Under the pieces are notes generated by a model that did no database searches, was not told the DNA's origin, and saw only the letters and a list, made by a program, of their open reading frames with translations. The position numbers and the translations under genes were made by a program. Shown here in pieces: positions 20,085 to 30,228 of a stretch of 64,000 nucleotides of DNA. The first letter of the stretch is position 1; every line of letters starts with the position of its first letter. Source of the stretch: Pseudomonas muyukensis (GTDB lineage Bacteria > Pseudomonadota > Gammaproteobacteria > Pseudomonadales > Pseudomonadaceae); contig NZ_CP077073.1 of the NCBI RefSeq assembly GCF_019139535.1, positions 1,934,001 to 1,998,000 on the forward strand, read 5' to 3'.

Positions 20085-20823
20085 GGGCTTGCAGCGCTTC
20101 AAGGTGTTGGCGCGCCTGCTCGGCGGCGGCCTCAAGGGCCTGGAGTTGCGCAAGCTGTTGCGCCTCGGGGGTGGCGCCCAAGGCGCTGCGGGCCTTGCTC
20201 AGTTGTGCGCGACTCATGGCCGCGGCAATCTTCGCCTGCTTGAGGGCGGCATCGTTGTCGACAGGCTGTTGCCGCGCCTGGCGTTGCGCCTGGCGCAGGG
20301 CTTCCTCCCGGCGCTGGCGCGCCTGGCGTTGTTCGTGGCGCTGGCGCGCGCGGTCACGTCGCTGGTTGCGCGCCAGGCGTTGCTCGGCGCCGTGGGCCAG
20401 GTCGCCGACGATGGGAACAGCACTGGCCGGCAGCGGTAACAGGTCGATGCAGTCGACGGGGCAGGGCGACAGGCACAGGTCGCAACCGGTGCACTCGCTG
20501 GCGATCACGGTATGCATCAGCTTGGCTGCGCCGACGATGGCGTCCACCGGGCAGGCCTGGATGCACTTGGTGCAGCCAATGCATTCGGCTTCGCGAATGA
20601 ATGCCACCTGCGAGGGGCCCGGTGGGCGTTGTGGGTCGAGCGCGATTACCGGCACCTGCAGCAGTGTGGCCAGGGCAGCGATGGTCTCGCGGCCGCCGGG
20701 CGGGCATTTGTTGATCGCTTCGCCCGCGGCCAGGCCTTCGGCATAGGGCCGGCAGCCGCCGTGGCCACATTTGCCGCATTGGGTTTGCGGCAGCAGGGCA
20801 TCGATGCGTTGAATCAGACTCAT
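20071..20823 (-). CDS. rnfB: Rnf complex subunit B without membrane anchor, with basic C-terminal tail
   Basis: Iron-sulfur subunit, 250 residues. An ASKHA-like Fer4 domain has Cys16, Cys19, Cys24 and Cys40 (CGKCGHGGC), followed by two ferredoxin clusters: Cys81/84/87/91 and Cys111/114/117/121. The N-terminal membrane helix of canonical RnfB is absent: the protein begins directly at the Fer4 domain. From residue 145 it carries a long Arg/Gln/Ala-rich, probably helical tail (for example [19 protein letters not shown]) that resembles the repeat tail typical of RnfC. Its stop overlaps rnfD and its start overlaps rnfA by 4 bp. Confidence 0.92.
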   Translation of the reverse strand: MSLIQRIDALLPQTQCGKCGHGGCRPYAEGLAAGEAINKCPPGGRETIAALATLLQVPVIALDPQRPPGPSQVAFIREAECIGCTKCIQACPVDAIVGAAKLMHTVIASECTGCDLCLSPCPVDCIDLLPLPASAVPIVGDLAHGAEQRLARNQRRDRARQRHEQRQARQRREEALRQAQRQARQQPVDNDAALKQAKIAAAMSRAQLSKARSALGATPEAQQLAQLQALEAAAEQARQHLEALQAHAST

Positions 20824-21347
20824 TGTGTGAATAATCCGTTGAACCCGGAAAATGCCATGACCATGACCCCGGCACCGATCAGTTCGATCGGCAGCCCGCG
20901 CAGCGCCAGTGGCAGGTCAGGGTGGCGACTGCGTACGCGCAGGTCGGCGAACAGCACCAGGGCCAGCCAGAAGCCCAGTGCCGCGCCAACGCTGTAGCTC
21001 AGCGCCTGGCCGATGCTGCTGGCATCACTGGCAAGCTGCAACAGCAAGCCTAGCACCACGGCATTGCCCATCAGCAACGGCCGCAGGCCGTCCACGGGCC
21101 AATCGGGCCGCCAGCGGCCGAGCAAAGTAGGCAGTACCCAGGCCAAGGCGCCCAGCAAGGGTAGGAGCAAGAGCAATTGCAGGTCGCGCCATGCCGCCGG
21201 CAGCAGCAGCCCGATGGGCAGCGCCAGCAGCATCAGCCCGGCGCATAGCCCCAGCAGGTGCACGCGGGCACGTCCGACGGGTTCGCCCAGCAGGGCCAGG
21301 TGATTGACCAGCGCGGCGCTGACCAGTACCAGAACGTAGTCGCTCAT
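20820..21347 (-). CDS. rnfA: Divergent Rnf complex subunit A
   Basis: Integral membrane subunit, 175 residues against about 193 in canonical RnfA, with six hydrophobic spans. N-terminus [20 protein letters not shown] and C-terminus [11 protein letters not shown] match the family ends. The canonical LGLCPF motif aligns with LGEPVG (Cys to Glu22), and TTNCAVLG aligns with MGNAVVLG (Cys to Ala96). Both iron-sulfur cysteines therefore appear lost. First gene of the rnf-nth operon; the promoter would lie in the 85-bp gap next to metG. Confidence 0.88.
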   Translation of the reverse strand: MSDYVLVLVSAALVNHLALLGEPVGRARVHLLGLCAGLMLLALPIGLLLPAAWRDLQLLLLLPLLGALAWVLPTLLGRWRPDWPVDGLRPLLMGNAVVLGLLLQLASDASSIGQALSYSVGAALGFWLALVLFADLRVRSRHPDLPLALRGLPIELIGAGVMVMAFSGFNGLFTQ

Positions 21348-21405
21348 GGAAATGCCGAAATCTGCGGGAAAACCTGATTATCCGGCAGCGCGCGGCCGAT
21401 GCAAA

Positions 21406-21428
21406 TGCCCCGGCCAGTGGCCGGGGCA
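21406..21428 (-). terminator. Hairpin in the rnfA / metG gap
   Basis: Near-perfect 23-bp palindrome, TGCCCCGGCC on the left, core AGT, GGCCGGGGCA on the right. It lies just beyond the metG stop; the T-tract is weak. Confidence 0.65.
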
Positions 21429-21432
21429 AAGC

Positions 21433-23475
21433 TTACTTGATGCGTTGGCCTGGCTTGGCGCCGCTGTCGGGGCTGAGCAGGTAGATCTCCTCCCCGCCAG
21501 GGCCGGCGGCCATGACCATGCCCTCGGAGATACCGAAGCGCATCTTGCGGGGCTTGAGGTTGGCCACCATCATGGTCAGCCGGCCTTCCAGCAGGGACGG
21601 ATCCGGGTAGGCCGACTTGATGCCCGAGAACACATTGCGGCGCTCGTCGCCGATGTCCAGGGTCAGTTGCAGCAGCTTGTCGGCACCGGGTACGGCCTCG
21701 GCCTTGACGATCAGGGCCACGCGCAGGTCTACCGCAGCGAAGGTGTCGAATTCGATCTCGGCCGACAGCGGATCCTTGGCCAGCTCGCCGTTACCTGCCG
21801 GGGCGGCCTTGGCGTCGGCGGCCAGCAGGTCTTCCTTGCTGGCGGCGACCATGGCTTCGACCTTGGCCGGCTCGATGCGGCTCATCAGCGCCTTGAACGG
21901 GTTGAGCTTGTGGTTTTCCAGGCGCGACTGCAGGTCGTTCCAGGTCAGCGGCGCGACATTGAGGAAGGCCTCGGCGTCGGCGGCCAGCAGCGGCAGCACC
22001 GGTTTGAGGAAGATCACCAGCTGGCGGAACAGGTTGACGCCCTGGGCGCAGATGGCCTGAACTTCGTCCTGTTTGCCTTCCTGCTTGGCCAGCGACCACG
22101 GCGCCTTGTCGGCGATCCAGGCGTTGGCGCGGTCGGCCAGGGCCATGATTTCGCGCATGGCGCGGCCGAAATCGCGGCCTTCGTAGGCCTCGGCAATCGA
22201 CGGCGCGGCGGCGAGGAAGGCTTCGCTCAGCTCTGGCGCGGCATCGCCCGCAACCATCAGGCCGTCATTGCCCTTGTGGATGAAGCCGGCGCAGCGGCTG
22301 GCGATGTTGACCACCTTGCCGACCAGGTCGGAGTTGACCTTCTGCACGAAGTCCTCGAGGTTCAGATCGAGGTCGTCGACGCCGCGGCCGAGCTTGGCGG
22401 CATAGTAGTAGCGCAGGTATTCCGGTTGCAGGTGGTCGAGGTAGGTGCGCGCCTTGATGAAGGTACCGCGCGACTTGGACATCTTCGCGCCGTTGACGGT
22501 CAGGTAGCCGTGCACGTTGACCGCGGTCGGCTTGCGCAAACCCGCGCCTTCGAGCATGGCAGGCCAGAACAGGGCGTGGAAGTTGACGATGTCCTTGCCG
22601 ATGAAATGGTACAGCTCGGCCTGCGAGCCTTCGTTCCAGAATGCGTCGAAGTCCAGCTCCGGGCGGCGTGCGCAGAGGTTCTTGAAGCTGGCCATGTAGC
22701 CGATTGGCGCGTCCAGCCACACATAGAAGTACTTGCCCGGCTCGCCGGGGATCTCGAAGCCGAAGTACGGCGCGTCACGGGAGATGTCCCATTCCTGAAG
22801 GCCGGCGTCCAGCCACTCGGCAAGCTTGTTGGCCACGGCGTCCTGCAGGGTGCCGCTGCGGGTCCACTGCTGCAACATGGCCTGGAAGTCCGGCAGCTTG
22901 AAGAAGAAGTGCTGCGAGTCGCGCAGCACCGGGGTGGCACCGGAGATCGCCGACTTGGGGTTCTTCAGCTCGGTCGGGGCGTAGGTGGCCCCGCATTTTT
23001 CGCAGTTGTCGCCATACTGGTCCTCGGCCGCGCACTTGGGGCAGGTGCCCTTGATGAAGCGGTCGGCGAGGAACATGCCCTTTTCAGGGTCGAAGTATTG
23101 GGTGACGGAGCGGGTGGCGATGTGGCCGGCATCACGCAGGCGGCCGTAGATCATGCTCGACAGTTCGCGGTTTTCCTCGCTGTGCGTGGAATGGAAGTTG
23201 TCGAAGTCGACCAGGAAGTCGGCGAAGTCGCCGGCATGCTCGGCCTGGACGTTGGCGATCAGTTGCTCGGGGGTGATGCCTTCCTTCTCGGCGCGCAGCA
23301 TGATGGCCGAGCCGTGGGCGTCGTCGGCGCACACGTAGATGCACTGGTTGCCGCGCAGTTTCTGGAAGCGCACCCACATGTCCGTCTGGATGTACTCGAG
23401 CATATGGCCAAGGTGGATGGATCCATTGGCATAGGGCAGGGCGCTGGTGACGAGAATCTGACGTGGCTCGGACAT
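21433..23475 (-). CDS. metG: Methionyl-tRNA synthetase
   Basis: Charges tRNA(Met). The protein has 680 residues. The class I signature is NGSIHLGHM, the KMSKS loop is [10 protein letters not shown], and the zinc knuckle with CPKC and CEKC is around residues 143-160. A C-terminal tRNA-binding (EMAP-like) domain starts near residue 575 ([14 protein letters not shown]). ATG 23475 gives the family N-terminus [18 protein letters not shown]; a longer open frame to 23568 is not supported. Divergent from apbC. Confidence 0.98.
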   Translation of the reverse strand: MSEPRQILVTSALPYANGSIHLGHMLEYIQTDMWVRFQKLRGNQCIYVCADDAHGSAIMLRAEKEGITPEQLIANVQAEHAGDFADFLVDFDNFHSTHSEENRELSSMIYGRLRDAGHIATRSVTQYFDPEKGMFLADRFIKGTCPKCAAEDQYGDNCEKCGATYAPTELKNPKSAISGATPVLRDSQHFFFKLPDFQAMLQQWTRSGTLQDAVANKLAEWLDAGLQEWDISRDAPYFGFEIPGEPGKYFYVWLDAPIGYMASFKNLCARRPELDFDAFWNEGSQAELYHFIGKDIVNFHALFWPAMLEGAGLRKPTAVNVHGYLTVNGAKMSKSRGTFIKARTYLDHLQPEYLRYYYAAKLGRGVDDLDLNLEDFVQKVNSDLVGKVVNIASRCAGFIHKGNDGLMVAGDAAPELSEAFLAAAPSIAEAYEGRDFGRAMREIMALADRANAWIADKAPWSLAKQEGKQDEVQAICAQGVNLFRQLVIFLKPVLPLLAADAEAFLNVAPLTWNDLQSRLENHKLNPFKALMSRIEPAKVEAMVAASKEDLLAADAKAAPAGNGELAKDPLSAEIEFDTFAAVDLRVALIVKAEAVPGADKLLQLTLDIGDERRNVFSGIKSAYPDPSLLEGRLTMMVANLKPRKMRFGISEGMVMAAGPGGEEIYLLSPDSGAKPGQRIK

Positions 23476-23633
23476 GGTGGCTCGGCTACTTATCTGGCGA
23501 CGGGGTAAAAATAAGGATGATCGGCCACTATAAAGGGCTGGCGAATTTATTTCACCCCGCGTGCGCATCTGCTGACGATTGACGGGTTAGCATAGGCGCC
23601 TGTTTCGTATTCCGTTTGCCAATGGGAGCCTCC

Positions 23634-24728
23634 ATGAGTGCCGTCACCCGTGCCGCCGTCGAAGGCGTGCTTCGCCAGTACACCGACCCCTACCTGAACC
23701 AGGACCCGGTCAGCGCCGGGTGCGTGCGCGCCATCGAAATCCACGGCGGGCAGGTCAAGGTGCAGTTGCAACTGGGTTATGCCGCCGGCCTGTTCAAGGG
23801 CGGCTGGGCCCAGGTGCTGCAGACCGCCATCGAGAACCTGGAGGGGGTCGCCTCGGCCCAGGTGAGCATCGACTGCGTGGTCGCTACCCACAAAGCCCAG
23901 GCCCAGGTGCCGGCCATGGCCAACGTGAAGAACGTCATCGCCGTGGCGTCGGGCAAGGGCGGGGTGGGCAAGTCGACCACCGCGGCCAACCTGGCCCTGG
24001 CCCTGGCCCGTGAGGGTGCCCGGGTCGGTATTCTCGACGCCGACATCTATGGCCCGAGCCAGGGCGTGATGTTCGGTATCGCCGAAGGCACCCGCCCGCA
24101 GATCCGCGAGCAGAAGTGGTTCGTACCGATCAAGGCCCACGGCGTCGAGGTGATGTCCATGGCCTTCCTCACCGACGACAACACGCCGATGGTCTGGCGC
24201 GGCCCGATGGTGTCCGGCGCCTTGTTGCAACTGGTGACCCAGACCGCCTGGGACGACCTCGACTACCTGGTGATCGACATGCCGCCAGGCACTGGCGACA
24301 TCCAGCTGACCCTGGCGCAAAAAGTGCCGGTGGCAGGTTCGGTGATCGTGACCACGCCTCAGGACCTGGCGCTGCTGGATGCGAAAAAAGGCGTGGAAAT
24401 GTTCCGCAAGGTCAATATCCCGGTGCTGGGCGTGGTGGAGAACATGGCCGTGCACATCTGCTCGAACTGCGGTCATGCCGAGCACCTGTTCGGCGCCGGC
24501 GGCGGCGAGAAGCTGGCGGCGCAGTACGGCGTCGAGCTGCTGGCTTCGCTGCCGCTGTCGATGCTGATCCGCGAGCAGGCCGACAGCGGCAAGCCGACGG
24601 CGATTGCAGAGCCTGAGAGCCAGATTGCCATGGTCTACCAGGAGTTGGCCCGTCAGGTGGGTGCACGGATTGTGCTGCAGGAAGCGGCTGCACCGGCGAT
24701 GCCTAGCATCACCATCAGCGAAGACTGA
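23634..24728 (+). CDS. apbC: Iron-sulfur carrier protein ApbC/Mrp
   Basis: P-loop ATPase that loads and transfers [4Fe-4S] clusters. The protein has 364 residues: an N-terminal MIP18/DUF59 domain (1-90), the deviant Walker A KGGVGKSTTAANLALAL near residue 105, and the cluster-binding CxxC in HICSNCGHAEHLFG. A GGGAGCC ribosome site precedes ATG 23634. It is divergent from metG, a gene order common in gammaproteobacteria. Confidence 0.97.
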   Translation: MSAVTRAAVEGVLRQYTDPYLNQDPVSAGCVRAIEIHGGQVKVQLQLGYAAGLFKGGWAQVLQTAIENLEGVASAQVSIDCVVATHKAQAQVPAMANVKNVIAVASGKGGVGKSTTAANLALALAREGARVGILDADIYGPSQGVMFGIAEGTRPQIREQKWFVPIKAHGVEVMSMAFLTDDNTPMVWRGPMVSGALLQLVTQTAWDDLDYLVIDMPPGTGDIQLTLAQKVPVAGSVIVTTPQDLALLDAKKGVEMFRKVNIPVLGVVENMAVHICSNCGHAEHLFGAGGGEKLAAQYGVELLASLPLSMLIREQADSGKPTAIAEPESQIAMVYQELARQVGARIVLQEAAAPAMPSITISED

Positions 24729-24730
24729 TC

Positions 24731-24787
24731 CCTGTGGGAGCGGCCTTGTGACGCGACCCTTTCGCGACACAAGGCCGCTCCCACAGG
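24731..24787. repeat. REP-type long hairpin
   Basis: CCTGTGGGAGCGGCCTTGTG is followed, after a short loop, by its complement CACAAGGCCGCTCCCACAGG. It is a compact copy of the element at 9265 and 58939. Confidence 0.85.
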
Positions 24788-24812
24788 ACCGCGCATGTGT
24801 TTCGGTCAGGCA

Positions 24813-24844
24813 TAAAAAAACCCGCCAGAAGGCGGGTTTTTTTG
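24813..24844. terminator. Bidirectional terminator apbC / cold-shock gene
   Basis: A-run, AACCCGCC / GGCGGGTT stem with loop AGAA, then eight T. It serves the two convergent genes. Confidence 0.92.
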
Positions 24845-24866
24845 AAAGCTAAAAAGCGAGATCGAC

Positions 24867-25076
24867 TTAGGCGATCTGAACTTCTTCAGCCTGCATGCCT
24901 TTCTGGCCGCGGGTAGCGACGAAAGTAACAGCCTGGCCTTCTTTCAGGGTTTTGAAGCCGTCAGCTTGGATGGCTTTGAAGTGCACGAACAGGTCGTCGC
25001 CCGACTGAGGGGTGATGAAGCCATAGCCCTTCTCATCGTTGAACCACTTAACAACACCGTTTTGACGGTTGGACAT
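24867..25076 (-). CDS. CspA-family cold-shock protein
   Basis: Single-stranded nucleic-acid-binding beta-barrel, 69 residues. RNP1 is KGYGFI and RNP2 is DLFVHF; aromatic residues on the binding face (Trp11, Phe12, Phe20, Phe31, His32, Phe33) are present. A GGAGACAG ribosome site precedes the ATG. A hairpin lies in the leader (25107-25126). Which paralogue (CspA, CspD and so on) cannot be told from the sequence alone. Confidence 0.95.
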   Translation of the reverse strand: MSNRQNGVVKWFNDEKGYGFITPQSGDDLFVHFKAIQADGFKTLKEGQAVTFVATRGQKGMQAEEVQIA

Positions 25077-25405
25077 TTTTCTGTCTCCTTGGACAAAGTT
25101 GATAACGGTCAGGAAACACCCTGACCGGGACTGAGCGCAAAGAGAGCAGAAAATTCAGCGATGGGCCGATCAGGATCGTGCATCAAACTAGAGATTCTCG
25201 GTGTCACGTGCAGCACAGTGGCGCCACCTTAACCCACTTTCCACAACCTGCCAATGGCCAAGAAGCGCTTTGATGAAATTCGGATCGGCGGCCTGTGCAG
25301 CCCCCGTCCGGCGCGGGATCGGGCAAGGAAACTTTAACCTGGGCGTCGGGACCGGTAAGATGCGCATCTGTTTTTTTACCCCGCACTCTTTCAGGACACC
25401 CCGCC
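25077..25405. promoter_or_regulatory. Cold-shock leader and dcd promoter region
   Basis: This 329-bp stretch separates divergent genes. On the minus strand a 7-bp stem, GGTCAGG / CCTGACC (25107-25126), lies about 30 bases ahead of the cold-shock start, compatible with a structured 5' leader. The dcd promoter should lie at 25330-25400, but no clear consensus boxes were found. Confidence 0.4.
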
Positions 25406-25972
25406 ATGAGCATCAAATCGGACAAGTGGATTCGCCGCATGGCGCAGGAACACGGCATGATCGAACCCTTCGTCGAGCGCCAGGTGCGTGGCGAGCAGGA
25501 CAGCCGAGTCATTTCCTTCGGCGTCTCCAGCTATGGCTACGACGTGCGCTGCGCCGATGAATTCAAGGTGTTCACCAACATCAATTCGGCCACCGTCGAT
25601 CCGAAGAACTTCGACGCTGGCAGCTTCGTCGACATCAAGAGCGACGTCTGCATCATCCCGCCGAACTCCTTCGCCCTGGCCCGCACCGTCGAGTACTTCC
25701 GCATCCCGCGTGACGTGCTGACCATCTGCCTGGGCAAGAGCACCTATGCCCGTTGCGGCATCATCGTCAACGTCACCCCGCTGGAGCCCGAGTGGGAAGG
25801 CCACGTGACCCTGGAGTTCTCCAACACCACCACGCTGCCGGCGAAGATCTATGCCAACGAAGGCGTGGCGCAGATGCTGTTCCTGCAGTCCGACGAAGCA
25901 TGCGAAGTTTCGTACAAGGACCGTGGCGGCAAGTACCAGGGCCAGCGCGGCGTTACCCTGCCGCGCACCTGA
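25406..25972 (+). CDS. dcd: dCTP deaminase
   Basis: Deaminates dCTP to dUTP, which feeds dTMP synthesis. The protein has 188 residues, matching the trimeric enzyme length. Family blocks are [13 protein letters not shown], the catalytic-loop segment [10 protein letters not shown], and the [16 protein letters not shown] stretch [21 protein letters not shown] (residues in pieces), where the conserved Glu acts. The start is ATG 25406; the frame is open upstream but [13 protein letters not shown] is the family start. Confidence 0.97.
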   Translation: MSIKSDKWIRRMAQEHGMIEPFVERQVRGEQDSRVISFGVSSYGYDVRCADEFKVFTNINSATVDPKNFDAGSFVDIKSDVCIIPPNSFALARTVEYFRIPRDVLTICLGKSTYARCGIIVNVTPLEPEWEGHVTLEFSNTTTLPAKIYANEGVAQMLFLQSDEACEVSYKDRGGKYQGQRGVTLPRT

Positions 25973-26070
25973 GCCGACCAAACGCGGGGAATTGTTTCCC
26001 CGCCCGGTACTCCAACGAGTGAACAGCCCCGCCGCGCACGACGCGCGCCGGGCCTCGTCAGGAGACGCCG

Positions 26071-26313
26071 ATGAAACTCGACCCCGCAATCAGCGCCAAA
26101 TTGGCCGTCCTGCAGCCGAACCAGATCGGCTTGCTGGCTTGGTCGCTGTTGGCGCACCCCGCTGTGCATGCGTCGATCCCGTTGCACGCTGGCGGCGTGC
26201 CACACCAGCCCGATCCCGACACGCCGCAGCCGCCGGAACCCGGCGAGCACCCGCCCATGGAGCCTGGCGAGCCGACCCTGCCCGACGAACCGCCACCGGC
26301 CCCAGTGGCCTGA
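26071..26313 (+). CDS. Small proline-rich hypothetical protein
   Basis: Not recognised. The protein has 80 residues: a hydrophobic-amphipathic N-terminal half (KLAVLQPNQIGLLAWSLL) and a Pro/Glu-rich C-terminal half with PPEP and PPAP runs. The ribosome site AGGAGA six bases before ATG 26071 supports real translation. It converges on the deacylase gene with 7 bp between them. Confidence 0.65.
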   Translation: MKLDPAISAKLAVLQPNQIGLLAWSLLAHPAVHASIPLHAGGVPHQPDPDTPQPPEPGEHPPMEPGEPTLPDEPPPAPVA

Positions 26314-26320
26314 GCGCGTA

Positions 26321-27436
26321 TCAATTGCCCAGCAGGTAGCCGCTGCGGCAGACCTGTTCGCCCGCCACGTGGGCGACGACCATGCCCGCGGTGGCCATGC
26401 GTCGCACGCTGCGCGCATACATTAGCCCCGCCTGGGTGTTGCGCAGTGGCGTGACCCGGTCGCTGAGCGGGTCGATGACTTCGGCGATCAGCTGGCCTGC
26501 CTCCAGGTACTGCCCTGGCTTGGCGTGAAATACCAGCAGGCCGCCCAATGGTGCGGTTACCGGTTCTACCGCCGCCAGGGGCGTGGCCGGTTGGCGCAGG
26601 GCCGGCAGTGCGGCGGACTGGCCCGCGATGACGCCGCTGTGGGTGAGGAAGTCGAGGATCGCCTGGCAGTCCTGGGTCGCCAAGGCATGGCTGACATCCG
26701 CCTGGCCACGCAGCTCGATGGTCACCGAGAAGCTGCCCTGGGGAATCGGGAAGCGTTTGCCGAAGCGTTGCTGCAGTTGCCACCAGACCAGGCTGAAACA
26801 TTCGTCGAACGACTGTCCGCCGGAGTCGGTGGCCAGCAGGCTGGCCTGGACGCCCAGGTAGCGGGCCAGCGGCTCGACCTGCGGCCAGGCTTCGGGCGTG
26901 GTGTAGAGGTGCTCGACCGCTTCGAAGTCGCAGTGCAGGTCGAGCACCATGTCGGCATCGCAGGCCAGGCGTTGCAAGGTCAGGCGCAGTGACTGCAAGG
27001 GCGTGCGCGGCGGGTGGGCATCCAGGCCGCGGCGCAGGTACTCGCGAATCAGCGCCAGGTTGTGCGCCGGGTCCTGGCTCAGATGGGCCTCGACCTGGTC
27101 GCCGATGCTGTCCGACAGGTCGACGAAATGGCGGTTGAAGTTCTCGCCGCTCTGCAGCTCGAAGCGGCCCAGCGGCGCATCCAGCAGCACCTGCTCCAGG
27201 CCCACGGGGTTGGCCACCGGCACCAGGATGACCTCGCGCTGCAGGCGCCCTTGCTGCTCAAGTTCGCCCAGGCGCTGCTTGAGGTGCCAGGCCACCAGCA
27301 TGCCCGGCAGCTCGTCGGCGTGCAGCGAAGCCTGGATGTACACCTTGGCGCCGCCGCGCGGGCCGAAGTGGAAACTGTGCAACTGGCGGGCGATGCCCGG
27401 GACGGGGGACAGCAGGTCATGGGTCGAATGGTGCAT
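26321..27436 (-). CDS. Succinylglutamate desuccinylase/aspartoacylase family protein
   Basis: Zinc carboxypeptidase-fold deacylase, 371 residues. The metal-binding His and Glu are in the motif ASLHADELPG near residues 41-50; a third ligand His is in VLDLHCDFE. The NPVG and NFNRHF segments follow the family pattern. The C-terminal domain (TAPLGGLLVFHAKPGQYLEAG) looks like the barrel-sandwich cap of this family. It is not next to arginine-catabolic ast genes, so the substrate is not known. ATG 27436 is chosen; the frame extends upstream without family likeness. Confidence 0.88.
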   Translation of the reverse strand: MHHSTHDLLSPVPGIARQLHSFHFGPRGGAKVYIQASLHADELPGMLVAWHLKQRLGELEQQGRLQREVILVPVANPVGLEQVLLDAPLGRFELQSGENFNRHFVDLSDSIGDQVEAHLSQDPAHNLALIREYLRRGLDAHPPRTPLQSLRLTLQRLACDADMVLDLHCDFEAVEHLYTTPEAWPQVEPLARYLGVQASLLATDSGGQSFDECFSLVWWQLQQRFGKRFPIPQGSFSVTIELRGQADVSHALATQDCQAILDFLTHSGVIAGQSAALPALRQPATPLAAVEPVTAPLGGLLVFHAKPGQYLEAGQLIAEVIDPLSDRVTPLRNTQAGLMYARSVRRMATAGMVVAHVAGEQVCRSGYLLGN

Positions 27437-27580
27437 GGTGGTCCTGGTCGGAGCGTCTGCGGTAAGGGCTGGGATCAAGGATAGAAGCACAAGTTGCGCC
27501 GGGGCGCATCCTTTGCGCGGCACTCGGTCGCAGCGAGCCGGCAGTGTTGGCAGTAGGCGCCGGCTGCAGCGAGCGACATG

Positions 27581-27609
27581 AAAAAGCCGCCCATCGAGGC
27601 GGCTTTTTC
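27581..27609 (-). terminator. Terminator of the acylase gene
   Basis: AAAAAGCCGCC / GGCGGCTTTTT hairpin with loop CATCGA, 13 bp after the minus-strand stop. Confidence 0.9.
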
Positions 27610-27621
27610 GTGTCCATTGGC

Positions 27622-30057
27622 TTAGCGGCCCGGCGTCAGCGTCAAGCGCTGGTTGCCATAGGCCCTGGCGAAGTTCTGCGGCTGCAGCGGCAGGCTCATG
27701 AAGCGCCCCTTGAACCAGGCATCCAGCCCATCGCTGTAGTGACGGCTGGCGGGGTTGCCGGATTGGCCGCTGCTGGTCAGCACTTGCAGCGGCTCGGCCT
27801 GGCCGAAGTCGACGATCATGCGCGCCGAGGCTGGCAGTTGCGTGTCGAAGTGGCTGCCCCAGGCGTAGGGGGTCAGGGCCAGGGTGCTGAAGTCGCCACC
27901 GGCGGCCAGCGGCGCGCGGTTCAGGTTGTCGCCCAGGCCCTGGTAGTTTGGTGCCGGCCAACGGTACTGGTGCAGCTTGCCCCATTGCCAGGCGCGGCGG
28001 TCGGCGCCCAGTTGCGCGGTGCCGGTGTCGATCGCGGCGGCCAGGCTGCGGGCCAGGATGGCTGGTTTGTCTTCCTTTTGCGCGGTGCCACGGTCATCCC
28101 AGAACGGGCTGTCCTCGCGCCCCAGCAAGTGGTCGGCCTGGGCCGAGTAGGACAGCTGCGCGTTGCCGACGAACGCTTGCCAGGCCGGACTGGACTCCGG
28201 GCCCAGTTCGTCGAGGAAGGTCTGCCGGGTCACCTCGTTGAGGAACAATTCATACAGCGCGGCATCGGCCGACACCGGGCTCAACCGGCCATCGAAGGCC
28301 TTGAGCCGGGCGAGGGCGTCGCGGGCCTTGTCGCGCTGGGCGGCGGGCAGGGCATCGATGGCCTGCTTGAGCGGCTGGGCCATGCCGGGGGCGTCGAACA
28401 TCTGCTTGAGCTTGGCGGCCAGCGGCGTTACCTGGTCGTTCTGCAGCGCCATCAGGCTGCGGCTGTCGTGGCGGCCGTTACCGGCCAGCTGGGCCAGGCG
28501 TTCGGCGCGCTCGGGGTAGTACCAGCTGCTCGACAACTGCATGCCATAGCCCTTGGGCAGGCTGCGCTGGTTGGCGTGGCCGATGAAGCCGGCCGGTGGG
28601 TCCTGGTCGTAGGGGTGGAGCATGGCGTCGGCGAAACCGTCCCAGTCGTAACGCCCGTCCCAGCCCGGCGAGGGCAGCAGGCCCTGGCCTTCGCGGCGGT
28701 TGGGGTAGCGGCCGCTGACCTGCCAGCCGATATGCCCCGGCTCGGCGAAGACGAAGTTGAGCGCCGCGGCGCCGACCTCGCGGGTGCTGTCGAAGGCTTT
28801 CTCGAGGTTGCTGGCGCGGGTCAGGTCGAACAGCGCATCGAGGCTGCGGTCGTCCTTGAGCTGCGGCAGGTGCAGCGCCAGTGCCAGGCTGCCATGGCCC
28901 GGCAGCAGGGTGCCGTGGCGGGTGTCGTAGAGCACCTCGCGCTGCGGGCGCTGGCCGCGGACGAAGAAGGTTTCGTTGCGCGCGCGGGCCGGCTGCCACT
29001 TGCCGTCGACCAGGTAGCTGAGCTGGTTGCCCTGGCGGCGCACTTGCTCGAGGAACAGGTCCTGGTTGTCGGCCATTACCGCGCTGGCGCTCCAGGCCAG
29101 CTTGCCGTTGTAGCCGGCCAGCACGATCGGCAAGCCGGGCAGCGACAGGCCGGCGACCTGGTACTTGCCAGTGTGGATCTGCACCGGGCTCAGGGCCCAG
29201 GTGGCGCGGCTGTCGCTGGCCAGCAGGCTCTTGCCGCTGCGGCTGCGCTGGGGGGCCAGGGCCAGGTTGGACGAGCCCGGGGCACCGAGCAGGCCGAGGT
29301 CGGCCAGACGCTGGCCGCTGGCCGCCAGGGCAGCAAGGCCCGGTAGCTGGCTGGCCAGGTTCAGGCCCTTGAGTTTGTCCACCTCGGCCTCGGCCAGGGG
29401 TTCGTCGGGGGCGCCGGGCAGCAGCCAGGCCAGCTTGTCGGCGCCGACCTTCTGCGCCAGGGTCAGGGCCGCCAGCTCTTCTTGCAGGTTCACCGATTGG
29501 CTGAAGGCATACAGGCTGAAGATCAACGCCGAATCCTCGGGCTTCCAGTATTCCGGGCGGTAGCCGCTGCGGGCCAGCTCCGCCGGCAGCTTGTCGCGGT
29601 AGCGGAACAGGTAGGCGTTGACCCCGCGGGCATACACCTCGAAGAAGCGCTTGAGCCGCGGCGAGGCGTCGGCATAGAGCTGCCCGGCGTTCTGCTTGAG
29701 GTTGGCCGCGCGCATCAGGCGGTCGATCTCCAGCGCCTCGCTGCCGGCCAGTTCTGCCAGGCGGCCCTGGGCCAGCAGGCGCATGGCGACCATCTGCCCG
29801 ATGCGGTCGCCGGCATGCACGTAGCCCAGGCTGAACAGTGCGTCATGGAAGTTGCTGCTTTCGATCAGCGCCGCGCCCATGGCGTTGCGCCGCACCGAGA
29901 CGTTCTGTGCCAGGCCCTTGAGCGGCTGCACGCCGGTGCTCGGTGGCACGCTGTCCTGCTGCCCGCCCAGTTGGCAGCCGGCGAGCGCGAGCATGCCGAG
30001 CAACACGGCGGTGTTGCCGAAGTGGGGGCGCGAAGGTGGAAGGACGGGGGCGGCCAT
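27622..30057 (-). CDS. quiP: Penicillin-acylase family Ntn hydrolase, QuiP-type
   Basis: Ntn hydrolase made as one chain and self-cleaved into alpha and beta chains. The protein has 811 residues. The likely beta-chain N-terminal Ser lies in [12 protein letters not shown] near residue 255. The signal sequence ends in a lipobox-like LALAGC, so it may be a lipoprotein or be processed in the periplasm. QuiP homologues cleave long-chain acyl-homoserine lactones. No luxI/luxR pair is in the window, so the assignment to quorum quenching is inferred from length and from the neighbourhood typical of P. putida strains. Other acylase substrates are possible. Confidence 0.8.
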   Translation of the reverse strand: MAAPVLPPSRPHFGNTAVLLGMLALAGCQLGGQQDSVPPSTGVQPLKGLAQNVSVRRNAMGAALIESSNFHDALFSLGYVHAGDRIGQMVAMRLLAQGRLAELAGSEALEIDRLMRAANLKQNAGQLYADASPRLKRFFEVYARGVNAYLFRYRDKLPAELARSGYRPEYWKPEDSALIFSLYAFSQSVNLQEELAALTLAQKVGADKLAWLLPGAPDEPLAEAEVDKLKGLNLASQLPGLAALAASGQRLADLGLLGAPGSSNLALAPQRSRSGKSLLASDSRATWALSPVQIHTGKYQVAGLSLPGLPIVLAGYNGKLAWSASAVMADNQDLFLEQVRRQGNQLSYLVDGKWQPARARNETFFVRGQRPQREVLYDTRHGTLLPGHGSLALALHLPQLKDDRSLDALFDLTRASNLEKAFDSTREVGAAALNFVFAEPGHIGWQVSGRYPNRREGQGLLPSPGWDGRYDWDGFADAMLHPYDQDPPAGFIGHANQRSLPKGYGMQLSSSWYYPERAERLAQLAGNGRHDSRSLMALQNDQVTPLAAKLKQMFDAPGMAQPLKQAIDALPAAQRDKARDALARLKAFDGRLSPVSADAALYELFLNEVTRQTFLDELGPESSPAWQAFVGNAQLSYSAQADHLLGREDSPFWDDRGTAQKEDKPAILARSLAAAIDTGTAQLGADRRAWQWGKLHQYRWPAPNYQGLGDNLNRAPLAAGGDFSTLALTPYAWGSHFDTQLPASARMIVDFGQAEPLQVLTSSGQSGNPASRHYSDGLDAWFKGRFMSLPLQPQNFARAYGNQRLTLTPGR

Positions 30058-30228
30058 GACTAGGCTCCTGCAGGGCGTGGCGGGGTTGTGAAAGGCGCTA
30101 AGGTAGTGAGCGCGCAGTCGCCGTGCAAGGTACCGGGGAGCTTTATTTACCAGCGGTCGTGGCGGGGCGGGTCGAGCGTGGGGCAGGCCCGCTCCCGCGG
30201 CGTTTGCCGGGGAGCGGTGGTGCGTCGG

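Noticed and set aside
21346..23508. A 720-codon open frame antisense to metG
   Set aside because: It covers the metG gene on the other strand and has only a Val/Gly/Leu-rich pseudo-protein, typical of GC3-rich shadows.
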